63,517 bases of DNA from Polychytrium aggregatum (GCF_025602895.1 NW_026516391.1:1-63517); one strand, 5' to 3'; counted from the stretch's first letter, positions 52,465-62,349 are shown. Made by a program: numbers and translations. The notes: generated from the sequence alone by a model not told the origin.

Positions 52465-54418
52465 CCCATCCAAGCCCTTCGTTGTGGAATCCGATGCCTC
52501 GGATTTTGCACTTGGATGTGTCTTGTCTCAGAAGGATGATGAGGGCCGACTCCGTCCTTGCTCGTACCACTCGCGCACCATGTCCAGTGCCGAGCGGAAC
52601 TACAGCATTTACGAGAAGGAGCTCCTGGCCATCAAGGAGGCTTTTGAAGTTTGGCGTCACTACCTTGAAGGCGCCCGCCATCCGGTCGAAGTCATCACCG
52701 ACCATAAGAACCTGGAGTACCTAGCTACTGCGCGAATCCTCAACCAGCGCCACGCCCGATGGTCCCAGCTCTTGTCCCGCTTCGACATTCGTATCCAATA
52801 CCGTCCCGGATCCAAGAACGGCAAAGCCGACGCCTTGTCCCGCCGTCCTGACTTTGTTCCTCCGTCCGCCCCGGTATCCAGCGAGCCTCCCCTCCTCGTC
52901 TCGCCCGAGTCCATCGTCCGCGCTGTCCGTCGCCGTGGATCACCCGTCCCCGATCCCACTCCTCACGAAGATCTCATGAAGATGATCACTGAGGAGCAGG
53001 CGCGCGACCCCGCCATGGACAAGTTCCGAAGCGATGCCAAGTTCTCTGTTCGAGACCAACTCCTGGTCCTTGGCAGCCGCATCGTCGTCCCCGAGTCGTG
53101 CCGAGTCTCTGTACTCAAGTCCTGCCACGACCGAGTTGCCGTTGGTCATCCCGGCATCCGCCGAACCACGGCACTCGTCTCCCGTCTGTTCTGGTGGCCA
53201 ACTGTCCGCAAAGACATCCGAGACTATGTCTCAACTTGCGACACTTGTGCCAGAGCCAAGGTGCCCCGTCACAAGCCCTTCGGTCTCCTCCTTCCCTTGC
53301 AGACGGCTCAGCGTCCTTGGAGTCTCGTCACCATGGACTTCATCACGGACTTGCCCAAGTCCGACGGCAACACTTGCATCTTCGTTGTCGTGTGCAGCCT
53401 CACCAAGCTGGCGCACTTCCTGCCCTGCCGTTCCCTGCCGTCCGCCGAGGAAACCGCTTCCTTGTTCCTCAACTACATCTTCCGACTCCACGGGCTCCCC
53501 GAGAACATCGTCTCGGATCGGGGAACCCAGTTCACTTCCAAGTTCTGGCAGGCCTTGTGCTCCAAGCTTGGCATCCAGACCAGTCTGTCCACGGCCTTCC
53601 ATCCTCAAACCGATGGACAGACTGAGCGGGTGAACCAGGTGATCAACCAGTTCCTCCGCTGCCACACTTCGTACCAGCAGGACGACTGGTCACGATTGCT
53701 CCCGCTGGCCGAGTTCTCCTACAACAACTCGGAGCACTCGTCGATCCACGCCTCGCCCTTCCTCGCCACCTACGGCTTCCATCCCCGATTCGAAGTCCCA
53801 GTCCCTTCGACCGGTCTCGATGTTCCCTCTGCCTCTGAAGTCGCCGAGCACCTGCAGCAGAACTTAGCGCTGCTCCGTGAGAACCTGGAAAAGGCAAAGT
53901 CCGACTACAAGCGCTTCGCCGACTCCCGCAGGTCTCCCGCTCCTGACTTCAATCCTGGCGACCTTGTTTGGGTTTTGACTCGCAATATCAGAACCACCCG
54001 TCCCAGCAAGAAGCTCGACTTCCAGCGTCTTGGCCCCTTCAAGATTGTCGAGCCTGTCGGTCCCCTTGCCTTCCGTATGGACCTCCCCAAGGACTTGAAG
54101 ATCCATCCGGTCTTCCATGTTTCCCTCCTGGAACCGTATAAGGCCAATACCTTCCCCGGCCGCGTCCAGGATCCTCCACCCCCTGTCCAAGTCGACGATC
54201 ACCTCGAGTACGAAGTCGAGGAGATCTTAGACTCAAAGTTCGTCCGGGGCAAGCTGTTCTACCTGATCGACTGGGTTGGCTACCCAGTCACGGATCGCAG
54301 CTGGGAACTCGCTAGCAATCTTCACGCCCCAGAACGGATTGCTGAGTTCCATCGACGATACCCGGACAAACCAGGACTTAGGTCCCGGCGGGGTGGCCCG
54401 ACTTTGAGGGGGGGATAA
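52394..54418 (+). CDS. pol: Truncated Pol of element A: RNase H, integrase, chromodomain
   Basis: 674 open codons beginning at DAEAAFRALKDSF, the end of the RT connection, followed by RNase H (VVESDASDFALGCVLSQKDD, KELLAIKEAFEVWRHYLEG, VITDHKNLEYL, RYRPGSKNGKADALSRRP), integrase (CHDRVAVGHPGIRR... CDTC; TMDFITDLP; VSDRGTQFTS; GQTERVNQ) and a C-terminal chromodomain (DDHLEYEVEEILDSKFVRG, YLIDWVGYPVTDRSW). The deletion joins it to Gag in a different frame (+1 relative to Gag). All integrase catalytic residues are present; protease and polymerase palm are gone. Confidence 0.92.
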   Translation: MDAEAAFRALKDSFVSEPTLTHPDPSKPFVVESDASDFALGCVLSQKDDEGRLRPCSYHSRTMSSAERNYSIYEKELLAIKEAFEVWRHYLEGARHPVEVITDHKNLEYLATARILNQRHARWSQLLSRFDIRIQYRPGSKNGKADALSRRPDFVPPSAPVSSEPPLLVSPESIVRAVRRRGSPVPDPTPHEDLMKMITEEQARDPAMDKFRSDAKFSVRDQLLVLGSRIVVPESCRVSVLKSCHDRVAVGHPGIRRTTALVSRLFWWPTVRKDIRDYVSTCDTCARAKVPRHKPFGLLLPLQTAQRPWSLVTMDFITDLPKSDGNTCIFVVVCSLTKLAHFLPCRSLPSAEETASLFLNYIFRLHGLPENIVSDRGTQFTSKFWQALCSKLGIQTSLSTAFHPQTDGQTERVNQVINQFLRCHTSYQQDDWSRLLPLAEFSYNNSEHSSIHASPFLATYGFHPRFEVPVPSTGLDVPSASEVAEHLQQNLALLRENLEKAKSDYKRFADSRRSPAPDFNPGDLVWVLTRNIRTTRPSKKLDFQRLGPFKIVEPVGPLAFRMDLPKDLKIHPVFHVSLLEPYKANTFPGRVQDPPPPVQVDDHLEYEVEEILDSKFVRGKLFYLIDWVGYPVTDRSWELASNLHAPERIAEFHRRYPDKPGLRSRRGGPTLRGG

Positions 54419-54546
54419 TGTGATGCTCCGGCATCACAGCGACCTTCTCCGCACCACAAACTTGTTCTTTGGTGTTCGGGGCTAAAAGCTAATAAAGCTC
54501 ATACCAAGCACTTGGTCTTCGTCCTTGCGCTTGTTCACTCCTTACA
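54419..54546 (+). repeat. 3' LTR of element A
   Basis: Identical to the 5' LTR over 128 bp. The pol stop codon (TAA) ends at 54418, so the LTR starts directly after the coding frame, preceded by a purine-rich tract (gagggggggataa). Confidence 0.95.
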
Positions 54547-55904
54547 GAAGGTCGAGGCGGAAGGCGAGGGAACCGATGGCTTCGACGATCTTGTAGGGTC
54601 CAATGCGCTGGTAGTCCAACTTCTTGCTTGGACGGGTGGTCTTGATGTTGCGCGTTAGGACCCAGACTTGATCGCCAGGAGCGAACTTGGGAGCGTCGGA
54701 CTTGTGGGCATCCGTAAAGCGCTTGTAGTCCGCCTTGGCCTTCTCGAGGTTCTCCTTCAGCAACGCCAAGTTGTGCTGAAGGTGTTCGACTCGGTCGGTC
54801 GCGGAGGGGACATCGAGACTGGAAGGAAGGACCGGAGACTCGAATCGGGGGTTGAAGCCGTAAGTCGCCAGGAACGGGGAGGTCTTGGTCGACGTGTGCT
54901 CGAGGTTGTTGTATGAGAACTCGGCGAGCGGAAGTAGCATCGCCCAGTCATCCTGCTGGTACGAGGTGTAGCAGCGGAGATGCTGGTTGATGACTTGGTT
55001 GACCCGCTCAGTCTGTCCATCGGTTTGGGGATGGAACGCCGTGGACAGACTGGTCTTGATGCCGAGTTCCGAGCACAGGGCCTGCCAGAACCGCGAGGTG
55101 AACTGGCTTCCTCGGTCCGAGACGATGTTGTCCGGGAGACCGTGGAGACGGAAGATGTTGTCGAGGAACAGCGACGCTGTTTCCTCGGCACTTGGGAGGG
55201 ACCGACAGGGAAGGAAGTGGGCCATCTTGGTCAGGCTATCGACGACGACAAAGATGCAAGTCTTGCCGTTGGACTCGGGGAGGTCGGTGATAAAGTCCAT
55301 CGTCACCAGAGACCAGGATCGCAATGCCGTCGGGAGGGGATGCAAGTATCCAAACGGCTTATGTCGAGGGACTTTCGAGCGTGCACAAGTGTCGCACGTC
55401 GAGACATAAGCCTGGACATCCTTGCGGATTGAGGGCCACCAGAACTGCCTCGAGATCAGTGCCCGAGTCCGCCGAATGCCAGGGTGTCCAACAGCGACAG
55501 GATCGTGGCATGACTTGAGGACGGGGACTCGGCATGACTTGGGAACAACGATCTTGTCCATGAAGGTGAGGAGATCATCCTTCAGGACATACTTGGGATC
55601 GTTGCGGAGCTGGTCCAGGGACGGGTCCTTGGGTTGCTCCTCGGCAATGAGCTTGAGCAAGTCCACGGGGCGAGTGGAACTTGCATCCGAGGAGCGACGG
55701 ACGGCACAGGCGAACGACGAAGGTCGCAGCAACGGGGGAGGCTCCTTGGACACAGGTGCGGACGGAGGGACGTAGTCCGGGCGGCGGGAGAGAGCGTCGG
55801 CCTTGCCGTCCTTTGGACCTGGGAGATATTGGATCCAGAGGTCGAACTGAGACAAGAACTGCGACCACCGGGTCTGCGTGCCTGTCAATTTCTCACGACT
55901 AAGC
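54547..55904 (-). pseudogene. Element B pol fragment: RNase H end plus integrase
   Basis: About 448 open codons: KADALSRRPDYVP (RNase H end), then an integrase with HHCC zinc finger (CHDPVAVGHPGIRR...YVSTCDTC) and the DDE residues (TMDFITDLP, VSDRGSQFTSRFWQAL, PQTDGQTERVNQVINQ), then RNIKTTRPSKKLDYQRIGPYK-type core and AFRLDL at the break. The 5' edge at about 55904 abuts the 5' LTR of element C. Confidence 0.9.
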
Positions 55905-56204
55905 TGTCATGAACTCAATCGGGTTCCCCTCCTCGCTCGGCCGGGACGTGTGCCTAACGCTGCAACCAGGTGGCTCGGGAGAGAACCCGGGCTGCTCCCG
56001 AGTCCCGTGGTTGCAACTGGTCCCGACTGTGGCGGGATCAGGTCGATGTCTGCTCGCCTGCCTGCGCCGAGGCTGGGCGCAGGCATATAAACCCGACAGA
56101 CGAGCCTCTTCCTTTGAGCTCGTCTTGCCTCTTGTACTTTTCGTAGTGTTCCTCGTCTCGAATATATTTGGCATTTCCGTCTTCCAGCCGCTGAATCCTT
56201 GACA
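55905..56204 (+). repeat. 5' LTR of element C
   Basis: About 300 bp, TGTCATGAAC...TTGACA, with a TATA box (gcatataaaccc, near 56082) and a strong hairpin (cgggagagaacccgggctgctcccg, about 55976-56000). The end position is inferred by aligning with the 3' LTR. Confidence 0.8.
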
Positions 56205-56335
56205 TTAGGCAAGACCTTCAACCACCCCCCCATATTCTGCCCTGCTTTTTTTCAAACCTGTCTGGCCCCTCCATCACCGAACAGGATGCCGCCATCCTCA
56301 AAGCAACCGTCAGCCATGTCGACGAGCACACTCAG

Positions 56336-57433
56336 GTGCTCGACCGAATCTCAACCCAGCTGACCACTCAAAGGGCTGCCTTCAACGACCTTCGTGCCCT
56401 TGTCGTTCAGGACCAAGCCCAACGCCGTGCCGAGTTCAACGACGCCATAGCCCTTGGGGTCCACGAGGCTCTTCAAGCCCTTCGAGCCGCCCCTGGTCCT
56501 GCCCCTGTTGACCGCTACCATGACGACCCCGAGCCCCAAGCCCAACAAGGTCGTCCCGTTCGCCCTGCCCGTCAGATCCGGCCGGCTCTTGGCGTTGCCG
56601 CAAGGATGGGCCCTCCAGAACGCTTCCCGGGCAAGGATCCAAGCCGCCTGAACGCCTTCTTGGCCCACTGTCGTCTCGTCTTCGCCTCCAATCCCCCGGA
56701 CAACCCAACTGGAGTCGACAAGGTCTTCTACGCTCTCTCCTACCTTGATGGCACGGCCGCCGACTACATGGCGCCGTTCATCGAATAGATAGAAGCCCCT
56801 TGGGAGGAGCAACCCGAGGTCATCAACAACTTCGAAGCCTTCTCCGAGGCCCTCCGCACCGCCTTCGGCCAAGTCCAACCTGCTGTTGCCGCCGCCCGTG
56901 ACCTCGTCAAGCTCTCTCAAACCGGCTCCGCTGCCACTTATGCCTCCGAATTCCGTCGCCTCCGTATCCACCTTGCTGATTGGGGAGACAAGGCGCTCAT
57001 GTTCCACTACGAGCACAATCTCAAGCCGTCGGTTCAGGAAGAGTTGTCCCGTCAAGAGTTCGACTCCCTCGAAGAGCTCATCAGCGCCTCAATCCTGATT
57101 GAAAACCGACAGGAGGACCAACGCTCGCGCCGTTCGGCCCACCGCCCCTCGGCCCCTGGGCCACGCCAAGTCCCACGCCCAGTTTTCCAATCTCCCCGTC
57201 CCCTCACCCCTGGACCGCAGCCCATGGACTTGGGCCAGACGGGTGCCCGCCGACTGACCCCTGAGGAGAGGGAGGCCCTCCGACTGGCCGGGAAGTGCTA
57301 CTACTGCAAGAAGGAAGGACATGTCGCCCTCCGCTGTCCCCTCAAGCTTGTCCCTCGCACTTCTCTTGTCCCCGCTCCCCTCGCCTCCGTGGATGCCAAT
57401 AAACTCTCCGACCAGGAAAACTTCTCTGCCTAG
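56336..57433 (+). pseudogene. gag: Gag of element C with an in-frame amber stop
   Basis: Reads MLDRISTQLTTQRAAFNDL, RMGPPERFPGKDPSRLNAF, VFYALSYLDGTAADYMAPF, then TAG at 56786-56788, then in the same frame NNFEAFSEALRTAFGQVQP, ATYASEFRRLRIHLADWGD, FDSLEELISASILIENR, and a CCHC knuckle CYYCKKEGHVALRC near the end (57297-57338). One stop apart, the frame is intact for 366 codons. The true start may be upstream of 56336. Confidence 0.88.
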
Positions 57434-57495
57434 AAAAGGTCAGAGGAGCTTTCCTAGGCGAGTCGTTTACACCACAATCTCCTCCTGCCCCCGCT

Positions 57496-59496
57496 GTGCC
57501 GTGCCATCTTGCTCCCGTTACCGTTTCTTGCTCCCCTACCATGCAACCTTGTCCTAATCCTGTCATAGAACCCCAACCTTCCATTGATATTCTCATACTG
57601 CACAACTCGGAGTCCATTGCCGCGACAGCCATCATTGACACTGGCGCGGTCACTTCCTTTATGGACTTTGAATTTGCAGCACGGCATAACCTTCCCACGT
57701 TTGCTTCTTCATTCCTGATAACTCTTGCTGATGGCTCTGCTCTGAAGTCCAGTCACAGTGTTTGTGTCCCGATGGTCGCCGGCGACAATCACTACGAACA
57801 AGCTTCGTTCGCACTGATTGAGCTGGCGTCCCACCCCATCATTCTGGGAATGGACTGGATTTCGAAGCACAAACCCCATTATGATTGGCACCACAATTCT
57901 GTTTTTCTCCCGTGCACGCCAATCCATTCCATGTCCTCCGTCTCCGAAGCTCCGCGTGAATCTTGTCCTCCCGTGCCTGAGTCCGAGTCCGAGTCCGAGT
58001 CCGAGTCCGAGTCGTCCCCAGTTGAACCCCAGCCTTGCTCTGCCGTGCCCGAGACCTGCCCAACCAAGGTCGACCAAGTGTCCGCACCGTTGCCCCAAGC
58101 TGTCCCCGTTGCCAAGCCGAGCCCTCGCCCGAGTGTGAGCCTGGTTGGTGGCATCCCATTCCGTCACGCAATCAAGAACGAGAACCTTGAAGTATTCTTG
58201 CTGGATGCTGCCCGTCTTGTTTCCCTGTGCTCTGTGGGGGCCGCAGGTCCCACCCCCGTCGAGAAACCTCAGCCAGAGGTGCCGTCCAAGTACTCCGAGT
58301 TCTCGTCCGTGTTCTCCAAGGTCGAGGCGGACAAGCTTCCCCCACATCGCCCCTACGACCACAAGATTTCCTTGGTCGAGGGCGCCTCTCCCTCGTTCGG
58401 CCCAGTGTACAACCTGTCCAAGCTCGAAATGGAGGCCCTGCATGACTATGTCCAAGAAAACCTGTCGAAGGGGTTTATCCGACGTTCCGAGTCCCCGGCT
58501 GGCGCTCCTGTTTTGTTCGTGAAGAAACGTGATGGCTCACTTCGTCTGTGTGTTGATTACAGGGCCCTCAACAAAATTACCATCCCGAACCGCTGTCCGC
58601 TCCCGTTGATCTCTGAGACCTTCGACAACCTCGGAAAGGCAAAGGTCTTCACGAAGCTCGACATGCGAGGCGCATACAACTTGTTGCGCATCGCTGAGGG
58701 CGAAGAGTGGAAAACCGCCTTCCGTTGTCGTTATGGTCATTTTGAGTACACGGTGATACCCTTCGGTTTGATGAATGCCCCGGCCACCTTCCAGTCCTTT
58801 GTCAATGACGTTCTTCGGGAGTACTTGGATCAGTTTGTTGTCGTCAAGATAGACGACATCCTGATATACTCTAGTAATCCCGAAGAACACGAAGCCCACG
58901 TCCGCAAGGTCTTGTCCAAGCTCCACGAGGCCAAGCTCTCACTCAAGCTCGAGAAATGCGAGTTCGACCGCACATCCTTGACCTTCCTGGGTTTTGTGAT
59001 CTCCCCAGAAGGAATCTCAATGGACCCTGAAAAGGTCCAGGCAATCCAGGAATGGGAAACTCCGAAATCCGCCCATGATATCCAAGTGTTTTTAGGCCTC
59101 TCAAATTTCTACCGCCGTTTTGTCAAGGATTATTTCAAAATAGCCTCTCCACTCACTGGCCTCCTCAAGAAGGACTGCAAGTTTGCCTGGTCCGCACCTG
59201 CTGAAGCCGCCTTCTCCCGACTCAAGAACGCCTTGAGCACTGGTCCTGTCCTGCGACACTACGATCCCGATCGCCAATGCGTCCTGGAGACGGACGCGTC
59301 AGATTACGCCCTGGGCGCGGTACTGAGCCAGCGTGACGACGAGGGTCAACTTCACCCCGTCGCATACTACTCCCGCAAGCTTTTGCCCGCCGAAATGAAC
59401 TATCAAGTTTACGATAAGGAGCTTTGGCAATCGTGGTTGCCTTTAAACATTGGCGCCACTACCTCGAGTTCTCCCCCCAGGTCGCCGAAGTCGTAA
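57496..59496 (+). pseudogene. pol: Pol of element C, part 1: protease, reverse transcriptase, RNase H start
   Basis: Protease with IIDTGAVTSFMD (DTG) and HPIILGMDW; an acidic Ser-Glu repeat (SESESESESES, about 57988-58013) in the linker; RT with ASPSFGPVYNLSKLEMEAL, SPAGAPVLFVKKRDGSLRLC, KLDMRGAYNLLRIAEGEEW, PFGLMNAPATFQSFVNDVL, FLGFVISPEGISMDPEKV; then RNase H start LETDASDYALGAVLSQRDD. The polymerase YxDD box reads KIDD (58846-58857). A single-base loss near 59425 (KEL then out of frame) ends the frame at 59496; the continuation is in the frame starting at 59424. Confidence 0.9.
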
Positions 59497-60053
59497 CGGA
59501 TCACAAAAACCTCGAGTACTTCAACACGTCCCGCAATCTCAGCCGCCGCCAAGTCCGTTGGTCGGAAATCCTAGGCGACTTTCACTTCGTGATCCGCTAC
59601 CGCCCGGGAACACTCAACTCTGCCGCCGACGCCTTGTCCAGGAAGGACAAGACTCGTAAGGAGGGAGGTGACTCCTGTAGCTCCCCAAACCTACACACGC
59701 TTCTCCCACCCCAGCTCTTTGTTTCCGCCCTTCGTGCTGTTCCTGTTGCTTCCGAGGCCCATGACATCACTGCCATGATCAAGTTGAAACTCAGGAACGA
59801 CCCCACCTTTGAACCCATCCTGTCCCAGCTTGCCAAGGACCCCACTTCCCGTCCAGGATACTCCGTGGATGGAGAGCTGCTCCTGTTCGAAGGCCTTGTT
59901 TGTGTCCCAGATGCCCCTGAACTCAAGAGGGAGATCCTACAAGAGTGTCACGACTCGGCCTCTGCTGGCCACTTCGGGATTGCCAAGACCTATGAGTTGG
60001 TCTCCCGCACCTTCCACTGGCCATCAATGCGCAAGTACATCAAAGATTACGTC
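59424..60053 (+). pseudogene. pol: Pol of element C, part 2: RNase H end and integrase zinc finger
   Basis: Continues the RNase H in the shifted frame (AIVVAFKHWRHYLEF, VVTDHKNLEYFNTSRNLS, RYRPGTLNSAADALSRKD), then the integrase HHCC start (ECHDSASAGHFGIAKTYELV, HWPSMRKYIKDYV). The frame is cut after DYV by a solo LTR at 60054. Confidence 0.88.
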
Positions 60054-60350
60054 TGTGAGGGACTGACCCACATGTGAACATGACGCGAGAGACCACTCGC
60101 GTCATTCCTGCAACATGTCCACCATCGCGCCATCAATCACATCACTTCCCACGCCTCGACACACTCCTCGACCCGAGTCCACCCCCGTCCCGTCTCGGAC
60201 TCGAAATATAAAGAACCCTCGCCTAGAGCTCCGGGACGGGGAGGGGACTCGATCGGGGGGATCTTGAACTTCGACCCACGCCCTTTGAACGCTGAATAAA
60301 TTTATCTTCAACCTCCTCTTTTCCTGGCCCTCCCATCATGGATCCTGACA
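60054..60350 (+). repeat. Solo LTR (family S1) in element C integrase, TSD ACGTC
   Basis: 297 bp, TGTGAGGGAC...ATCCTGACA, flanked by ACGTC at 60049-60053 and 60351-60355. It carries a TATA-like box (gaaatataaagaacc, about 60204) and AATAAA (about 60295), placing its sense strand as +. Removing it with one TS copy rejoins integrase codons DYV to SGCETCQRN. Confidence 0.95.
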
Positions 60351-60702
60351 ACGTCTCTGGGTGCGAAACTTGCCAACGAAATAAGCATTCACGACACAAA
60401 CCCTTCGGTTTCTTGGCCCCCCTCCCGGTTCCTGATCGACCTTGGTCCTCGGTATCGATAGATTACATCACTCAGCTTCCCGAGTCTTCCGGTCACACCG
60501 CCATTTGTGTTTTCGTTGACCGGTTCTCCAAGATGGCTCACTTCGCTCCTTCCTTCAATGAGGCTACCACTGAAGATACCGCCAGGATGTTTTTTGACCG
60601 CGTATTCTGCCAACACGGCCTCCCGGACGACATCGTCTCCGACAGGGGCTCAACCTTTACGTCCAAGTTCTTCAAGGCCCTCCTCGATTTGCTCAAGGTC
60701 GA
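60351..60702 (+). pseudogene. pol: Pol of element C, part 3: integrase core first half
   Basis: Reads SGCETCQRNKHSRHKPFGFL (second half of the zinc finger), SVSIDYITQLPESSGHTAI (first catalytic Asp), GLPDDIVSDRGSTFTSKFF (second Asp), stopping at LLDLLKVD where a second solo LTR begins. Confidence 0.88.
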
Positions 60703-61195
60703 TGTCAGATCACGGGATCAAGAGGAAGTCAAAAGAAGAAGAATATAGAATATGTTTTATTGATCTTAGCGAGGCTAGGATCTTGAGTCAAGTGTGTCTG
60801 GGGTCGAAGGTGATGACCAGAAACATGAGCGGGCGAAGGCGGGCTATTTATCTGTCTGGCGATCCCGGAGGCGAAGCCTGCCGCAGCGGGGGCGAAGCAG
60901 TGGAGGCGGCGGGACAGCAGCCAGGCAGCAGCGGCGGGACAGCAGCCAGGCAGCAGCGGCTAACCGGAGAAACATGTGAAAGTCTGACAAATGCTCGGTG
61001 GCTGACAAATGCGGGTGACACAGCGTCTGACTAATGCATGGTCGATGACAAATGCAGGGAACACAGAGCGGCATGTGCAACATGAGAGCAAGGAAAAAGG
61101 AAAGGCGTCGCAGGACAAAGGAAATAGAAAGTGTGCGACGCAAACAGTGACACAAGTGCGACGGTGCAGCTAGGCGGGCAGAGGGATCTGTGACA
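60703..61195 (-). repeat. Solo LTR (family S2, copy 1) in element C integrase, TSD GTCGA
   Basis: 493 bp, TGTCAGATCA...TCTGTGACA on +, flanked by GTCGA at 60698-60702 and 61196-61200. By comparison with copy 2, its sense strand (TATA box then AATAAA) is the minus strand. It holds several TGACAAATGC-type words (60989-61070) and an internal 25-bp tandem duplication (about 60912-60958) not present in the other copies. Confidence 0.95.
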
Positions 61196-62035
61196 GTCGA
61201 CCATAAGATGTCAACCGCCTTCCACCCCCAAACAGACGGACAAACTGAACGAGTCAATTCCGTACTTGAACAGTACATTCGATGTTATGTTAACTTCCAA
61301 CAGGATGATTGGTCAACTCTCCTCCCTCAGGCGGAATTTCCGTACAACAATACCAGTCAAGCAACTATCGGATGTTCGCCATTTTTTGCCAACACCGGCG
61401 TCAACCCCAAATTCTCGATCACGCTTCCCCGCGTCACCAAGACCACAAGTCTCGCAAGAGATCGGGTACAGGAGATCCAAGCCTTGCATGAGGAACTCAA
61501 ATTCAACATCCAGCTAGCACAGGAATCCCACGCCAAGTACTTCGACGCCAACCGATGTCCCGGTCCCTGCTTCAATGTTGGTGACCGAGTCTGGCTCTCG
61601 GCGAAGAATATCAAGACCTCACGACCAACCGCCAAATTGGACAATCTCAAACTTGGTCCGTTCAATATCCTCGCCAAGGTCGGGCCAAGATCATTCAAGT
61701 TGGACTTGCCGGCGTCCATGAAGGTCCACCCCGTTTTCCACATGCCGCTCCTGGAACTGGCTCTGGATGACAAGATCCCCGGTCGGGCCCCCGCCCGACC
61801 TCCTCCAGTTCTCATCAAAGGCAATGAAGAATGGGAAGTTGAGCGAATTTTGGACTCGAGGTTGTTCAGGGGTAAGCTTCAGTACTTCGTGCACTGGAAG
61901 GGGTACACGGAGATGGACCGCACGTGGGAGCCCGCGGACAACCTCGAGCATGCGGGACAACCTGTCAAACTCTTTCACAGGAGCTACCCCAGCAAACCTG
62001 GCCCTCTCGGAGTTCGGTCGCTGAGAGGGAGATAA
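61196..62035 (+). pseudogene. pol: Pol of element C, part 4: integrase end and chromodomain
   Basis: Resumes at MSTAFHPQTDGQTERVNSVL (catalytic Glu), QDDWSTLLPQAEFPYNNT, then a GPF/Y-type module (NIKTSRPTAKLDNLKLGPFN), KVHPVFHMPLLE, and a chromodomain (EEWEVERILDSRLFRGKLQY, HWKGYTEMDRTWEPADN). It stops at 62033-62035, touching the 3' LTR. Apart from the insertions this part is open. Confidence 0.9.
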
Positions 62036-62349
62036 TGTCATGGACTACATCGATGTCGCCCTCCTCGCTCGGCCGGGACGCGTACCTAACGCTGCAACCA
62101 GGTGGCTCGGGAGAGAACCCGGGCCGCTCCCGAGTCCCGTGGTTTGCAACTGGGCCCGACTGTGGCGGGATCACGCCGATATCTGCTCGCCTGCCTGTGC
62201 TGAGGCTGGGCGCAGGCTTATAAACCCGGCAGACGTGCCTCTCCATTTGAACACTCATTGCCTCTTGTATTTTCATCTTGTGTTTCTCGTTTCGAATGTA
62301 TTTAGAGTTTTCGTTTTCACTTCTCTTCCCAGCTGCCGAGTCCCGGACA
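62036..62349 (+). repeat. 3' LTR of element C
   Basis: Starts TGTCATGGAC directly after the pol stop (TAA, 62033-62035). Shares the hairpin and TATA box (gcttataaaccc) with the 5' LTR but has many differences. Its right end is approximate. Confidence 0.8.

Larger units (their letters stand above)
51295..54546 (+). mobile_element. Ty3/gypsy chromovirus A: young, internally deleted, 5-bp TSD
   Basis: 3252-bp element bounded by identical 128-bp LTRs (51295-51422, 54419-54546) and flanked by GAAGG at 51290-51294 and 54547-54551. It carries Gag, then jumps directly into the RNase H domain; protease and nearly all of RT are absent. Identical LTRs indicate a very recent insertion, so this deleted form was probably copied using enzymes supplied in trans. 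Confidence 0.95.
50958..55904 (-). mobile_element. Ty3/gypsy chromovirus B, 5'-truncated and split by element A
   Basis: Minus-strand retrotransposon remnant in two parts, 55904-54547 and 51294-50958, separated by element A. Joined, the parts give continuous RNase H end, integrase, GPF-like region and chromodomain. The upstream gag, protease and RT are missing at the junction with element C (55904/55905). B's frame is open across all remaining sequence, so it was probably not long dead when A inserted. Confidence 0.88.
55905..62349 (+). mobile_element. Ty3/gypsy chromovirus C, degenerate, with two solo-LTR insertions
   Basis: Full-length element: 5' LTR about 55905-56204, gag, pol, 3' LTR about 62036-62349. 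The LTRs have clearly diverged (many substitutions and small indels), and the bases flanking the outer ends (taagc / ccagg) do not match, so it is old and its target duplication is lost or rearranged. Coding sequence is broken by an amber stop in gag, a frameshift in RNase H, and two later solo LTRs in integrase. Confidence 0.92.

Noticed and set aside
60507..61034. Open frames of 136 and 175 codons reading through the S2 solo LTR
   Set aside because: They fuse integrase codons to LTR sequence after the insertion; not genes.
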